DNA of 64,000 nt, from positions 1,364,001 to 1,428,000 of the forward strand of contig NZ_CP023694.1 of assembly GCF_008705135.1 (NCBI RefSeq), given 5' to 3'. Below, piece after piece: positions 43,930-51,925 of this stretch (the first letter of the stretch is position 1; each line of letters opens with the position of its first letter). The notes under the pieces are model-generated. The model did not search any database. It was given only the letters and a program-made list of their open reading frames with translations, and was not told where the DNA came from. The DNA comes from Streptomyces coeruleorubidus. Its GTDB lineage: Bacteria; Actinomycetota; Actinomycetes; Streptomycetales; Streptomycetaceae. A program made the position numbers and the translations under genes.

Positions 43930-45099
43930 GTGACGCGACCGGAGGCCGTCAACGCGGAGGCCTGGCGTGCGTACGGAGAACACCACCTGCGGCGTGGCAC
44001 GGTGTTGCCCGAGGTGACGCGGATCGACTGGGGGTTCGAGGGCGCGGGGCCGGGGATCGAGGTGCTCGGGGAGCTGACGGGCCGACGCGTGCTGGACCTC
44101 GGGTGCGGCCCGGCCCGGCACGCCGCCCATCTGGTCCGTGCTCACGGCGCGCTGGTGGACGCGGTCGACTCATCGGCCGGGCAGCACGAACGGGCGCGGG
44201 CCCGCTACGGCTCCCTGCCCGGGCTGCGGCTGGTCCTGGCCGACGCGGTGGAGCATCTGCGCTCGGCGGAGCCGTACGACGTCATCTACTCGGTCAACGC
44301 GGTGCCGTACATCGACCCGCACCGGCTGCTGCCCGCCCTGGCGGCGGCGCTAAGGCCGGGCGGCAGGCTCTGCTTCACCGTGCTGCACACCAACTCGCAC
44401 GGTGACGGACCGTCGGACGACGTCGTCGCCCGGCCGGAGGTCCTGCGGCTGGCCGGCGGCGGGGACGTCACCGTCCAGATGTGGGTGCTCGGCCCGGAGC
44501 TCTGGACGGCCCTGCTCGCCGAGCACGGGCTGCGCGTGGAGCAGGTCGACGTCCTCGACACACCTCAGGACGGCAACCACGCGTCGTACCGGCTCTTCCG
44601 GGTGACTCGGCCCGTGCGCGTCTCCTCCCGGCCGCGCACCGCCAAGCCGCCGGTGGCCCACGCCGCACTGGGGGTCGGCGCCATCCTGCACGGGCCCCGG
44701 GGACTGCTCCTGGGCCGGCACCGGCACGGGACGTGGGAGCTGCCCGGCGGGACGGTGGAGCCAGGGGAGTCGTTGCGGGAGGCGGTCGTGCGCGAACTCG
44801 GCGAGGAGACGGGGCTCGACGCCCGGCCGGAGGACGTCCGGCTGCTGGGGACGCTCCTCGACGACGCCGGCGGTGTCGTACGGGTGACGGTGGCCTCCCG
44901 GGTCACCGCCTGGCGGGGAGAGCCCTCGGACCAGCCCGGCGAGAGCGTGGGCCGCTGGCGCTGGTTCGCCCTGGACCGGCTGCCGGAGGAGCTGTTCGTG
45001 TGCAGCGCGCAGGCCCTCACCGCCTGGCGGCCGGGTCTGGCGATCGACCACGCGCCTGCTCACTTCACGCCGTACGACACCGGAACGGGCGACAGCTGA
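43930..45099 (+). CDS. Bifunctional SAM-dependent methyltransferase / NUDIX hydrolase
   Basis: A 389-residue two-domain protein. Residues 1-230 are a class I methyltransferase (motif [44 protein letters not shown]); residues 240-360 are a NUDIX domain with box [24 protein letters not shown] intact (G-x5-E-x7-RE-x2-EE-x-G). NUDIX enzymes cleave nucleoside diphosphates linked to other groups. The fusion is known in Streptomyces but its substrate is not. GTG 43930 or TTG 43927 can start it. A U-run terminator follows at once, and it is probably co-transcribed with the DUF5519 gene upstream. Confidence 0.92.
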   Translation: MTRPEAVNAEAWRAYGEHHLRRGTVLPEVTRIDWGFEGAGPGIEVLGELTGRRVLDLGCGPARHAAHLVRAHGALVDAVDSSAGQHERARARYGSLPGLRLVLADAVEHLRSAEPYDVIYSVNAVPYIDPHRLLPALAAALRPGGRLCFTVLHTNSHGDGPSDDVVARPEVLRLAGGGDVTVQMWVLGPELWTALLAEHGLRVEQVDVLDTPQDGNHASYRLFRVTRPVRVSSRPRTAKPPVAHAALGVGAILHGPRGLLLGRHRHGTWELPGGTVEPGESLREAVVRELGEETGLDARPEDVRLLGTLLDDAGGVVRVTVASRVTAWRGEPSDQPGESVGRWRWFALDRLPEELFVCSAQALTAWRPGLAIDHAPAHFTPYDTGTGDS

Positions 45100-45100
45100 A

Positions 45101-45123
45101 GCACCCAGAGGGGTGCGTTTTTT
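45101..45123 (+). terminator. Intrinsic terminator after the methyltransferase-NUDIX gene
   Basis: Stem GCACCC (45101-45106), loop AGAG, GGGTGC (45111-45116), then G and a T-run to 45123: a textbook rho-independent signal right after the stop. Confidence 0.85.
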
Positions 45124-45226
45124 CAGCCGTTCCCGCGTAGTCGGCGCTCAGCCACCCTGCCGGCCCTCGTGGTCTGGTGCACTGCCCCTGAGGGTCCGGA
45201 CAGTTGACGAGGCATCAGGGGGCACG

Positions 45227-46465
45227 GTGACAGGTCGTCGCAGGCGACGGGGAGCAGGCAGAGCGGTACTGGCGTTTCTCACGGCGTTCGGCGCGCTGGC
45301 CGGTGCGGCCCTGGTGGGGGCGGCTCCGGCCGGCGCCGTCCAGAAGGGCGTACGGGTCGCGCCGGGTGTCACGTACGAGGAGTTCGACATCAAGGCGGCC
45401 AGGGGGGTGACCCACGCGCACGTACTGAAGGTGGACCTGGGCCATCCGCAGGTACGGGTCGATCTGCTGTATCCCGGGGCGGTGGCCTCGCGGGCGCAGG
45501 TCTCGCGGATGGCCGACGTCCAGGGGGCCGTCGCCGGTGTCAACGGCGACTTCTTCAACATCACCGAGGCGCAGCATCCGGGCGTCGAGGTGACCGGCGC
45601 GAGCGTCGGCCCGGCGATCGCGGCCGGGCGGACGCTCAAGGCGGCCGTGCCGAACGGCCAGCGTTTCGGGCCCGCGCTGCCGCCCGGCACGACCACCGAG
45701 GACGTGTTCGGCGTCGGCACCGACGGAGTGGCGCGGCTGGACCGGCTGGCTCTGGACGGCTCGGTCCGTACGGCCGAGGGGCAGATGCCGCTGGGCGGGC
45801 TCAACCAGTACGCGCTGCCGGTGGGTTCGGTCGGGGCGTTCACCTCCGACTGGGGCAGCGTCTCCCGCGTGCGGGCCACGTGCGGCACGGACACGGACCG
45901 GGCCGCGCCGTGCAGTTCGGACACGTACGAGGTGACGGTCCGCGACGGCAAGGTCGTGTCGGCCGCCGACACGCCCGGCAGCGGTGCCATCGCCGCGGGG
46001 ACGACCGTCCTGGTCGGCCGGGAGGCCGGGGCCCAGCAGCTGCGGAAGCTGGCCACCGGCGAAGCGGTCGAGGTCGAGCACCGTCTCGTGGCGGCGACGG
46101 ACGGCGCCGCGTACCGCCTCGCCCTCGGCGGCTACCCGGTCCTCACGGGCGGGCAGCCGCTGCCGGGCCTGGACGACACGGCGTCGGCCGTCCGCACGGC
46201 CGTGGGGATCGCCGACAGCGGGCGGCGCATGCTGCTGCTCGCGCTGGACGGCGCCGCCGCCTACCGCAGCGGCCTGACGATCGCCGAAGTGGCCGACACC
46301 ATGAGGAAGCTGGGCTCGGACGACGCCTTCAGCCTGGACGGCGGCGGGTCGTCGACGCTGGTCGCCCGGAAGGCGGGCGCGAGCACCGTCTCCGTGCGCA
46401 ACCATCCCAGTGGCGGCGCCGAACGGGCCGTTCCGAACGGCATCGGCGTGTTCTCGGGGACGTGA
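45227..46465 (+). CDS. Phosphodiester glycosidase family protein, secreted (NAGPA-like)
   Basis: A 412-residue exported protein. GTG 45227 is preceded by AGGGGG and opens a basic, hydrophobic signal (RRRRRGAGRAVLAFLTAFGALAGAALVGAAPAGA). The NAGPA domain shows GVNGDFFNI near 107 and the late FSLDGGGSSTLVARK motif. Family members remove N-acetylglucosamine from mannose 6-phosphodiesters or act on surface polymers. It is about 130 bases after a terminator, so it is its own unit. It converges on the small membrane gene with a 2-base gap. Confidence 0.9.
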   Translation: MTGRRRRRGAGRAVLAFLTAFGALAGAALVGAAPAGAVQKGVRVAPGVTYEEFDIKAARGVTHAHVLKVDLGHPQVRVDLLYPGAVASRAQVSRMADVQGAVAGVNGDFFNITEAQHPGVEVTGASVGPAIAAGRTLKAAVPNGQRFGPALPPGTTTEDVFGVGTDGVARLDRLALDGSVRTAEGQMPLGGLNQYALPVGSVGAFTSDWGSVSRVRATCGTDTDRAAPCSSDTYEVTVRDGKVVSAADTPGSGAIAAGTTVLVGREAGAQQLRKLATGEAVEVEHRLVAATDGAAYRLALGGYPVLTGGQPLPGLDDTASAVRTAVGIADSGRRMLLLALDGAAAYRSGLTIAEVADTMRKLGSDDAFSLDGGGSSTLVARKAGASTVSVRNHPSGGAERAVPNGIGVFSGT

Positions 46466-46467
46466 CG

Positions 46468-46662
46468 TCAGGGCCGCAGACTGCTGACGATGTCCGCCGT
46501 CGCCGTGAGGCCGCTGTGGATGGTGGGGGCGACGCTGGTGCTGGCCAGGTAGAAGCCGAGCAGCAGGCAGACCAGAGCATGGGAGACCTTCAGACCGCCG
46601 TTGCGCACGAAGATCACCGCCAGGATCGCGAGCAGCAGCACCACAGAGATGGAAATGGCCAT
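46468..46662 (-). CDS. Small membrane protein
   Basis: A 64-residue protein: MAISISVVLLLAILAVIFVRNGGLKVSHALVCLLLGFYLASTSVAPTIHSG gives two transmembrane helices and a short polar end. ATG 46662 is 7 bases after GGAGGAG; the longer frame (to 46680) is not needed. Function unknown. Converges on the phosphodiester glycosidase gene. Confidence 0.75.
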   Translation of the reverse strand: MAISISVVLLLAILAVIFVRNGGLKVSHALVCLLLGFYLASTSVAPTIHSGLTATADIVSSLRP

Positions 46663-46774
46663 CGTCGACTCCTCCGCCACGCCGCTATGTCCGGTTCACG
46701 GCGTTCGGCCGTAAGTGTGGCGTAGCGGAGGGTCCGTCCGGGCGGCTGACCTGTCCGCCGAACGTGTGATGTCC

Positions 46775-46819
46775 GTGTCCTACGTGTCCTACGTGTCCAA
46801 GGTGTCCGACGTTTCGTAC
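46775..46819. repeat. 9-bp tandem repeat, five units
   Basis: GTGTCCTAC at 46775 and 46784, then GTGTCCAAG, GTGTCCGAC and GTTTCGTAC, each 9 bases, ending just before the stop of the phospholipase-like gene. Confidence 0.8.
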
Positions 46820-46823
46820 GCGT

Positions 46824-47687
46824 CTACGCCGCCCGCCGGGCGTCCAGGAAAGCCTCCAGTCCGGCGAGGTCGTCGGTGTTGAGGTAGTCGACGTCCGCGG
46901 CGAGCAGTTCGGCCCACAGTGCTTCCCGGGCGGGCCCGGCCAGGTCCGGGGTCGCCCAGAACCGCACCTTCTGCCTCCGGTTGTGCGCGGCCCGGACGAT
47001 GCCCCGCAGCTTCTCCCGCTCGGCGTCCGGGAAGGTGCCCACGCCCCGCCAGGTGAAGTTGAGCGTCCAGTTGTCGCTGATCAGCGGGACGAAGGAGGCC
47101 GGCGCCTGGCTGCCGAGGTCGGCGAGCCGGCCGTCGTAGAAGGCGCGCCGGACGGTCTGGGCCTCCATGGGGGCACGGGCCGCGCGGTCGCCGGAGATGA
47201 CGGCGGTGACCGGGCCGGGAAGGACACGGCCGTGGGCGTACGTCGTGAACAGGTGCCGGTAGCGCCTGAGGTGGCGGTCGAGTTCGAGGTACGTCGAGGA
47301 GCCCTCGGTCTTGATGTCGACGAGCAGTTGCAGCGAACCGCGGTACCCCCGGTACACGCGGCCGCGGTTGGCCCGTACGCGCGCGGCGAGCGGGTCGAGG
47401 TAGAGGGACTCAAGTGTGCGGGCCGGGTCGAGGTCCTCCGGGTCGTGGGCGACGAGCAGTTGGTCGCCGACCAGGTAGATGTCGGCTTCGACGCTGCCGA
47501 ACCGGTGGTCCAGGGCGTCGAGCAGGGGGCGCGGGTGCTCGTAGTCGTTGTGGGCGTGAGCGCGCCACAACGGGCGGGGCCCGTGGCGCCGTTCGCCGGC
47601 GAGGGCGTGGCCGGCGGGGAGGGCGACCGTGCCCGCGAGGGCGGCGCCGAGGGTGGTGAGGGCTCTGCGACGGGTGGTGAGGTCCAT
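46824..47687 (-). CDS. Phosphatidylinositol-specific phospholipase C/glycerophosphodiesterase-like, secreted
   Basis: A 287-residue exported protein. MDLTTRRRALTTLGAALAGTVALPAGHALAG is a twin-arginine-type signal. The mature protein begins RAHAHNDYEHPRPLLDALDHRFGSVEADIYLVGDQLLVAHDPED, with the His/Asp/Glu cluster of PI-PLC and GDPD TIM barrels (HAHND, VEADIYLV, VAHDPED). Thus it likely hydrolyses phosphodiesters of glycerophospholipids outside the cell. GGGAGG precedes ATG 47687. The gene is alone on its transcript. Confidence 0.85.
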   Translation of the reverse strand: MDLTTRRRALTTLGAALAGTVALPAGHALAGERRHGPRPLWRAHAHNDYEHPRPLLDALDHRFGSVEADIYLVGDQLLVAHDPEDLDPARTLESLYLDPLAARVRANRGRVYRGYRGSLQLLVDIKTEGSSTYLELDRHLRRYRHLFTTYAHGRVLPGPVTAVISGDRAARAPMEAQTVRRAFYDGRLADLGSQAPASFVPLISDNWTLNFTWRGVGTFPDAEREKLRGIVRAAHNRRQKVRFWATPDLAGPAREALWAELLAADVDYLNTDDLAGLEAFLDARRAA

Positions 47688-47828
47688 GCTCTGCCTCCCT
47701 GGAAGTGCCATACGGGAACCCTGCGAGTATGGGGTTCGGGCACGACCAAAAAGCAGGGACTTGCGGGGAGTTGGCCGGAGTGCCGTCGTGCGTTCACATC
47801 CGTTCACCTCACCTGAGCAGGGCACACG

Positions 47829-47861
47829 AAAAGGCCCGCCCCTGGTGGGACGGGCCTTTTT
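47829..47861. terminator. Bidirectional intrinsic terminator
   Basis: Perfect 10-base stem AAAAGGCCCG (47829-47838) with CGGGCCTTTT (47851-47860), loop of 12, and T-runs on both strands. It ends the minus-strand acyl-CoA dehydrogenase operon 36 bases upstream (stop at 47896). Confidence 0.9.
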
Positions 47862-47895
47862 CAGCGGCGTCGGCGAGGCGTCAGCCTGGTGTGTC

Positions 47896-48978
47896 TCAGG
47901 GGGCCTGGAGGTCGACAAGACCGGCCAGTGCCTCCCGGTGGGCTCCGGCCGTACCGTAGGCGATCGAGTCGGCCTTCGCGCGCTTCAGGTACAGATGCAC
48001 CGGGTGTTCCCACGTCATGCCGATGCCGCCGTGCAGTTGCAGTGCCTCCTCGGCGGCGTGGACGGCCACGGGCGCCGCGTAGGCCTGGGCGACGGTGACG
48101 GCCACGTCGGCGTCCTGGCCGGTCGACAGGGCGTCGGCGGCGTTGCGGGCGGCCGCGCGGAGGTTCGCGACCTCCAGCCACAGCTGGGCCAGCCGGTGCT
48201 TGAGGGACTGGAAGCCGCCGACGGGCCGGTTGAACTGCTTGCGGTCCTTGAGGTAGCGGACCGTCTCCGTCAGGGTCCAGTCGGCCAGGCCGAGCTGTTC
48301 GGAGGCGAGCAGCCCGGCCCCGGCCCGCAGGGATCGGCGAACGGCGGGCTCGGCGTCGCCCAGCAGGCGGCCCGGCGCCCCGTCGAGGGTGACGGTCGCG
48401 AGCGGCCGGGTCAGGTCCAGGGAGACCTGGGGTGTGACGGTCGCGGCGGTGGCGTCGACCGCGTAGAGACCGCCGTCGTCGGCGGGCACGAGCAGCACGT
48501 CGGCGACGGCCGCGTCCGCGATGCCGGTCAGTTCGCCGTGCAGCAGGCCGTTCTCGTGCTGGACGACCTTGTAGGCGGCACCCGGTGCGACGTTGAGGGC
48601 GACCGCGAGGGCCCCGATCGACGTCCCGGAGGCGAGCTCGGTGAGCAGGTCGTCGGTCCCGCAGGCCAGCAGCGCCTCGGTGGCGACGACCGCGCTCGTG
48701 AGGTACGGGACGGGCGCGACCGCACGGCCCAGTTCCTCCAGCACCACGGCGGCTTCCCGGTGCGTGGCGCCCTGGCCGTCCAGCGCCTCCGGCACCAGCA
48801 GACCCGCCAGGCCCATGCCGTCGGTGAGGGCCTTCCACAGCGCCAGGTTGTGCGGCGCGTCCGACTCGATGCGGGCGATGACGCCGGGCGCGTCGCAGTG
48901 GTCGGCGAGCAGGTCGCGGACGGCGGCGCGCAGCGCCTCTTCCTCCTCCGAGTACAACAGGTCGGGCTGTGCGCTCAT
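47896..48978 (-). CDS. Acyl-CoA dehydrogenase (smaller partner of a heteromeric pair)
   Basis: A 360-residue acyl-CoA dehydrogenase-fold protein. The C-terminal FAD-binding and substrate part shows YLKDRKQFNRPVGGFQSLKHRLAQLW and LQLHGGIGMTWEHPVHLYLKRA. It lacks the usual middle motif pattern, like the smaller subunit of two-gene ACADs. Its ATG (48978) overlaps the stop of the next dehydrogenase (ATGA at 48975-48978), strongly suggesting a heteromeric enzyme such as those known for sterol side-chain degradation in mycobacteria. Substrate unknown. Confidence 0.9.
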   Translation of the reverse strand: MSAQPDLLYSEEEEALRAAVRDLLADHCDAPGVIARIESDAPHNLALWKALTDGMGLAGLLVPEALDGQGATHREAAVVLEELGRAVAPVPYLTSAVVATEALLACGTDDLLTELASGTSIGALAVALNVAPGAAYKVVQHENGLLHGELTGIADAAVADVLLVPADDGGLYAVDATAATVTPQVSLDLTRPLATVTLDGAPGRLLGDAEPAVRRSLRAGAGLLASEQLGLADWTLTETVRYLKDRKQFNRPVGGFQSLKHRLAQLWLEVANLRAAARNAADALSTGQDADVAVTVAQAYAAPVAVHAAEEALQLHGGIGMTWEHPVHLYLKRAKADSIAYGTAGAHREALAGLVDLQAP

Positions 48979-50192
48979 CGGGCCAGGTCCTTCCAGGCGA
49001 CGTCCTTGTCGGTGCGCGGTTCGGAGGGCAGGCCGAGGACGCGCTCGGCGACGATGTTCAGCAGGACCTCGCTGGTCCCGCCCTCGATGCTGTTGCCCTT
49101 GGAGCGCAGGTAGCGGTAGCCGGCCTCGCGGCCGGTGAAGTCGACCAGCTCCGGGCGGCGCATGGTCCAGTCGTCGTACAACAGGCCCTCTTCCCCGAGG
49201 AGTTCCACCTCCAGGCCGCTGATCTCCTGGTTGAGGCGGGCGAAGGCGAGCTTCATGCCGGCGCCCTCGGGGCCGGGCTGGCCGGCGACGAGCTGCTGGC
49301 GCAGCCGCTCGCCGGTGAGCCGGGCGACCTCGGCCTCGCCCCAGAGCTTCAGCAGGCGCTGGTGCAGGTCGTGGGTGCGCAGCTCCGGGCGCTCGCGCCA
49401 GGTCTTGGAGACCGGGCCGATCATGCCGCCCTCGCGGGGCAGCCGCATGCCGCCGATGGCGACGCGCTCGTTGTTCAGGGTGGTCTGCGCGACCCGCCAG
49501 CCGTCACCGACCTCGCCGAGCCGGCGGGAGTCCGGGATGCGGACGTCGGTGAGGAAGACCTCGTTGAACTCGGCCTCGCCGGTGATCTGCCGCAGCGGCC
49601 GCACTTCGACACCGGGGTCGGTCATGTCGCAGAGGAAGTACGTGATGCCCCGGTGCTTGGGCACGTCCGGGTCGGTGCGGGCGATGAGGATCGCCCAGCG
49701 GGCCACATGGGCGCTGGACGTCCACACCTTCTGCCCATTGACGACCCAGCCTCCCCCACTCTCGGCTTCGCTCGAGCGGGAGGTGCCCCCATCCTCCCGC
49801 ACCGCTCGTGTACGCAGCGCGGCCAGGTCGGACCCGGCCCCCGGCTCGCTGAACAGCTGGCACCAGACCTCCTCGCCCACCCAGAGGGGCCTGAGGAGTC
49901 GCTGCTTCTGCTCTTCGGTGCCGTACTTGAGGATCGTCGGCGCGGCCATCCCGAGGCCGATGCCGATGCGCCGCGGGTCGTTGTCGGGCGCCCCGGCCGC
50001 CTCCAGCTCGGCGTCCACGACGGCCTGGAGGGAACGGGGAGCGCCGAGTCCGCCGAGGCCCTCCGGGTAGTGCACCCAGGCCAGTCCGGCGTCGAAGCGG
50101 GCCCGGAGGAAGTCCAGGCGGTCGGTCGAGGCCGGGGGGTGGGCGGCCAGCAGGTCCTGTGTGCGACGGCGCAGTTCCTCGGCGCTGGTCAT
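48975..50192 (-). CDS. Acyl-CoA dehydrogenase with an in-frame repeat insertion
   Basis: A 405-residue acyl-CoA dehydrogenase that oxidises acyl-CoA to enoyl-CoA with FAD. CQLFSEPGAGSDLAALRTRAV near residue 115, NGQKVWTSSAHVA, and the late IEGGTSEVLLNIVAERVLG motifs are intact. Between RTRAVRED and WVVNGQKVW there is an extra segment GGTSRSSEAESGGG, encoded by a genus-wide hairpin repeat (about 49750-49800). The ATG at 50192 overlaps the quinone oxidoreductase stop (ATGA). Second gene of a three-gene operon. Confidence 0.92.
   Translation of the reverse strand: MTSAEELRRRTQDLLAAHPPASTDRLDFLRARFDAGLAWVHYPEGLGGLGAPRSLQAVVDAELEAAGAPDNDPRRIGIGLGMAAPTILKYGTEEQKQRLLRPLWVGEEVWCQLFSEPGAGSDLAALRTRAVREDGGTSRSSEAESGGGWVVNGQKVWTSSAHVARWAILIARTDPDVPKHRGITYFLCDMTDPGVEVRPLRQITGEAEFNEVFLTDVRIPDSRRLGEVGDGWRVAQTTLNNERVAIGGMRLPREGGMIGPVSKTWRERPELRTHDLHQRLLKLWGEAEVARLTGERLRQQLVAGQPGPEGAGMKLAFARLNQEISGLEVELLGEEGLLYDDWTMRRPELVDFTGREAGYRYLRSKGNSIEGGTSEVLLNIVAERVLGLPSEPRTDKDVAWKDLAR
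49750..49800. repeat. Streptomyces hairpin repeat inserted in frame in an acyl-CoA dehydrogenase gene
   Basis: The stretch CTCCCCCACTCTCGGCTTCG...GGGAGGTGCCCCC forms a hairpin CCTCCC/GGGAGG. I recognise it as a repeat very common between Streptomyces genes. Here it adds about 14 codons to an acyl-CoA dehydrogenase without breaking the frame. Confidence 0.8.
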
Positions 50193-51154
50193 GCTGCCTC
50201 CTCCACGACGACGGCGATCCGGCCGGTGGTGAGGCCGTCCGCGACCTTCTGCACGGCGGCGGCCGCTCCGCCGAGCGGAACGCGTTCGCTCACCAGCGGC
50301 TTGATCGCGCCCCGGGCGGCCAGCTCGGTGAGCTGCTCGTGGCAGTGCTGGACGAGCTTCGGGTTCTTGGTGTTGTACAGGCCCCAGTGCAGGCCGAGGA
50401 TCGAGTAGTTCTTCACCAGGGCGTGGTTCAGCCCCGGGCTGGGGATCGTGCCGCTGGCGAAGCCGACGACCACGATGCGCCCCTCGAAGGCGACGACCTT
50501 GGCGGACTGGGCGTAGGCCTCGCCGCCGACCGGGTCGTAGATCACGTCGGCGCCCCGGCCGCCGGTGGCCTCCTTGACGGCGGCGACGACGTCCTCGGAG
50601 CGCCGGTCGATCACGACGTCGCAGCCCAGCTCGCGAGCCACGGCCGCCTTCCCGGAGCCGCCGACGACACCGATGACGGTGGCGCCGGCGGCCTTCCCGA
50701 GCTGCACGGCCGCGCTGCCGACCCCTCCAGCGGCAGCGTGGACGAGCAGGGTCTCGCCGGCCTCCAGACCGGCCCGGCGGTGCAGACCGAACCAGCCGGT
50801 CTGGTAGCCGATGTGCAGGGCCGCGGCCTCCGCGTCGTCCAGGGCGTCCGGCGCGGGCAGGAGCGCGGCGGAGTCCGCGACGGCGTACTCGGCGAAGCCG
50901 CCGTACGGCAGCGCCGGGTTGGCGATCACCCGGCGGCCGTCCTCGGTCTCGCCGCAGATCTCCACGCCCGGGGTGAAGGGCAGCGGCGGCCTGACCTGGT
51001 ACTGGCCCCGGCACAGCAGGCCGTCCGGGAAGTTGATGTTGGCCGCCCGTACCTTCAGCAGGACCTGGCCGTCGCCGGGTGTGGGCGGCTCCACATCCAC
51101 GAGCCGCATCACCTCACCCGGCTCACCGTTTTCGTGCACTTGCCATGCCTGCAT
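50189..51154 (-). CDS. NADPH:quinone oxidoreductase (zinc-less MDR family)
   Basis: A 321-residue medium-chain dehydrogenase/reductase without the zinc-binding Cys/His. MQAWQVHENGEPGEVMRLVDVEPP is the QOR-type N-terminus and VHAAAGGVGSAAVQLGKAAGATVIGVVGGSGK the dinucleotide site. It would reduce quinones or enoyl compounds with NAD(P)H. It is the first gene of the operon with two acyl-CoA dehydrogenases (4-base overlap), so acyl or side-chain catabolism is its context. Confidence 0.92.
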   Translation of the reverse strand: MQAWQVHENGEPGEVMRLVDVEPPTPGDGQVLLKVRAANINFPDGLLCRGQYQVRPPLPFTPGVEICGETEDGRRVIANPALPYGGFAEYAVADSAALLPAPDALDDAEAAALHIGYQTGWFGLHRRAGLEAGETLLVHAAAGGVGSAAVQLGKAAGATVIGVVGGSGKAAVARELGCDVVIDRRSEDVVAAVKEATGGRGADVIYDPVGGEAYAQSAKVVAFEGRIVVVGFASGTIPSPGLNHALVKNYSILGLHWGLYNTKNPKLVQHCHEQLTELAARGAIKPLVSERVPLGGAAAAVQKVADGLTTGRIAVVVEEAA

Positions 51155-51274
51155 GCGGGGCCTCCACGGGGGACTGCTTCGTCTGACCGGGGTCGGTTCG
51201 CATACTAAGCGGTCGCTTGCCGATCAGGGAACAGTCTCCGGGTGAAAGAGTCCCGCCACCTGGTATCTCGTGCG

Positions 51275-51847
51275 TCACGACTTCTTCGGCCGCGCCCGCA
51301 CATGCATCCGCTCCCCCTGCGGCCCGAACAGGCTGAGGAACTCCACGGGCCCCTCCCCCGTCGACCCGAACCAGTGCGGCACCCGGGTGTCGAACTCCGC
51401 GGCCTCCCCCGCCGTCAGCACCACGTCGTGCTCGCCCAGCACCAGGCGCAGCTTCCCGGACAGCACGTACAGCCACTCGTAGCCCTCGTGGGTGCGCGGG
51501 TCCGGCTCCTGTCTGCGCTGGGGTTCCAGCACCTTGTAGGCCTGGAGGCCGCCGGGCTGGCGGGTGAGCGGCCAGTGGGTGCGGCCGAACATCTCGATCG
51601 GCTTCGACCGCACCCGCGGGTCACCGGTCGGCGGGGCTCCGACCAGCTCGTCCAGGGCCACCTGGTGCGCCCGGGCGATCGGCAGCAGCAGTTCCAGGCT
51701 GGGTTTGCGCAGGCCGGACTCCAGCCGCGACAGGGTGCTGACGGAGATGCCGGTGCTCTCGGACAGCGCCGCCAGGGTCACCTCCCGCTCCTTGCGCATC
51801 TGCCGCAACCGGGGGCCGACGCCTGCGAGTACCTCGTCCGTAGTCAT
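51275..51847 (-). CDS. XRE-family regulator with cupin domain
   Basis: A 190-residue repressor. Residues 1-70 are an XRE helix-turn-helix (RQMRKEREVTLAALSESTGISVSTLSRLESG); residues 100-185 are a cupin barrel (GYEWLYVLSGKLRLVLGEHDVVLTAGEAAEFDTRVPHWFGS). No ribosome site precedes ATG 51847: a promoter at 51854-51882 would start the transcript at the ATG itself. It is divergent from the FAD reductase, across a 12-base palindrome in the promoter spacer, so it should repress itself and the reductase. Confidence 0.9.
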   Translation of the reverse strand: MTTDEVLAGVGPRLRQMRKEREVTLAALSESTGISVSTLSRLESGLRKPSLELLLPIARAHQVALDELVGAPPTGDPRVRSKPIEMFGRTHWPLTRQPGGLQAYKVLEPQRRQEPDPRTHEGYEWLYVLSGKLRLVLGEHDVVLTAGEAAEFDTRVPHWFGSTGEGPVEFLSLFGPQGERMHVRARPKKS

Positions 51848-51853
51848 GGTGGT

Positions 51854-51882
51854 ATTGCAGATTCGGCAAACAGGTTTGTCAA
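51854..51882 (-). promoter_or_regulatory. Leaderless promoter and operator of the XRE-cupin gene
   Basis: On the minus strand: -35 TTGACA (51882-51877), 17-base spacer, -10 TGCAAT (51859-51854), then ATG at 51847, about 7 bases after the -10, the transcription-start distance. The palindrome CAAACAGGTTTG (51867-51878) fills the spacer, an ideal position for autorepression. Confidence 0.75.
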
Positions 51883-51925
51883 TCCCGTGGCAGTGGAGCG
51901 ACCCTCGGCAGTGGAGGTGGTCACC

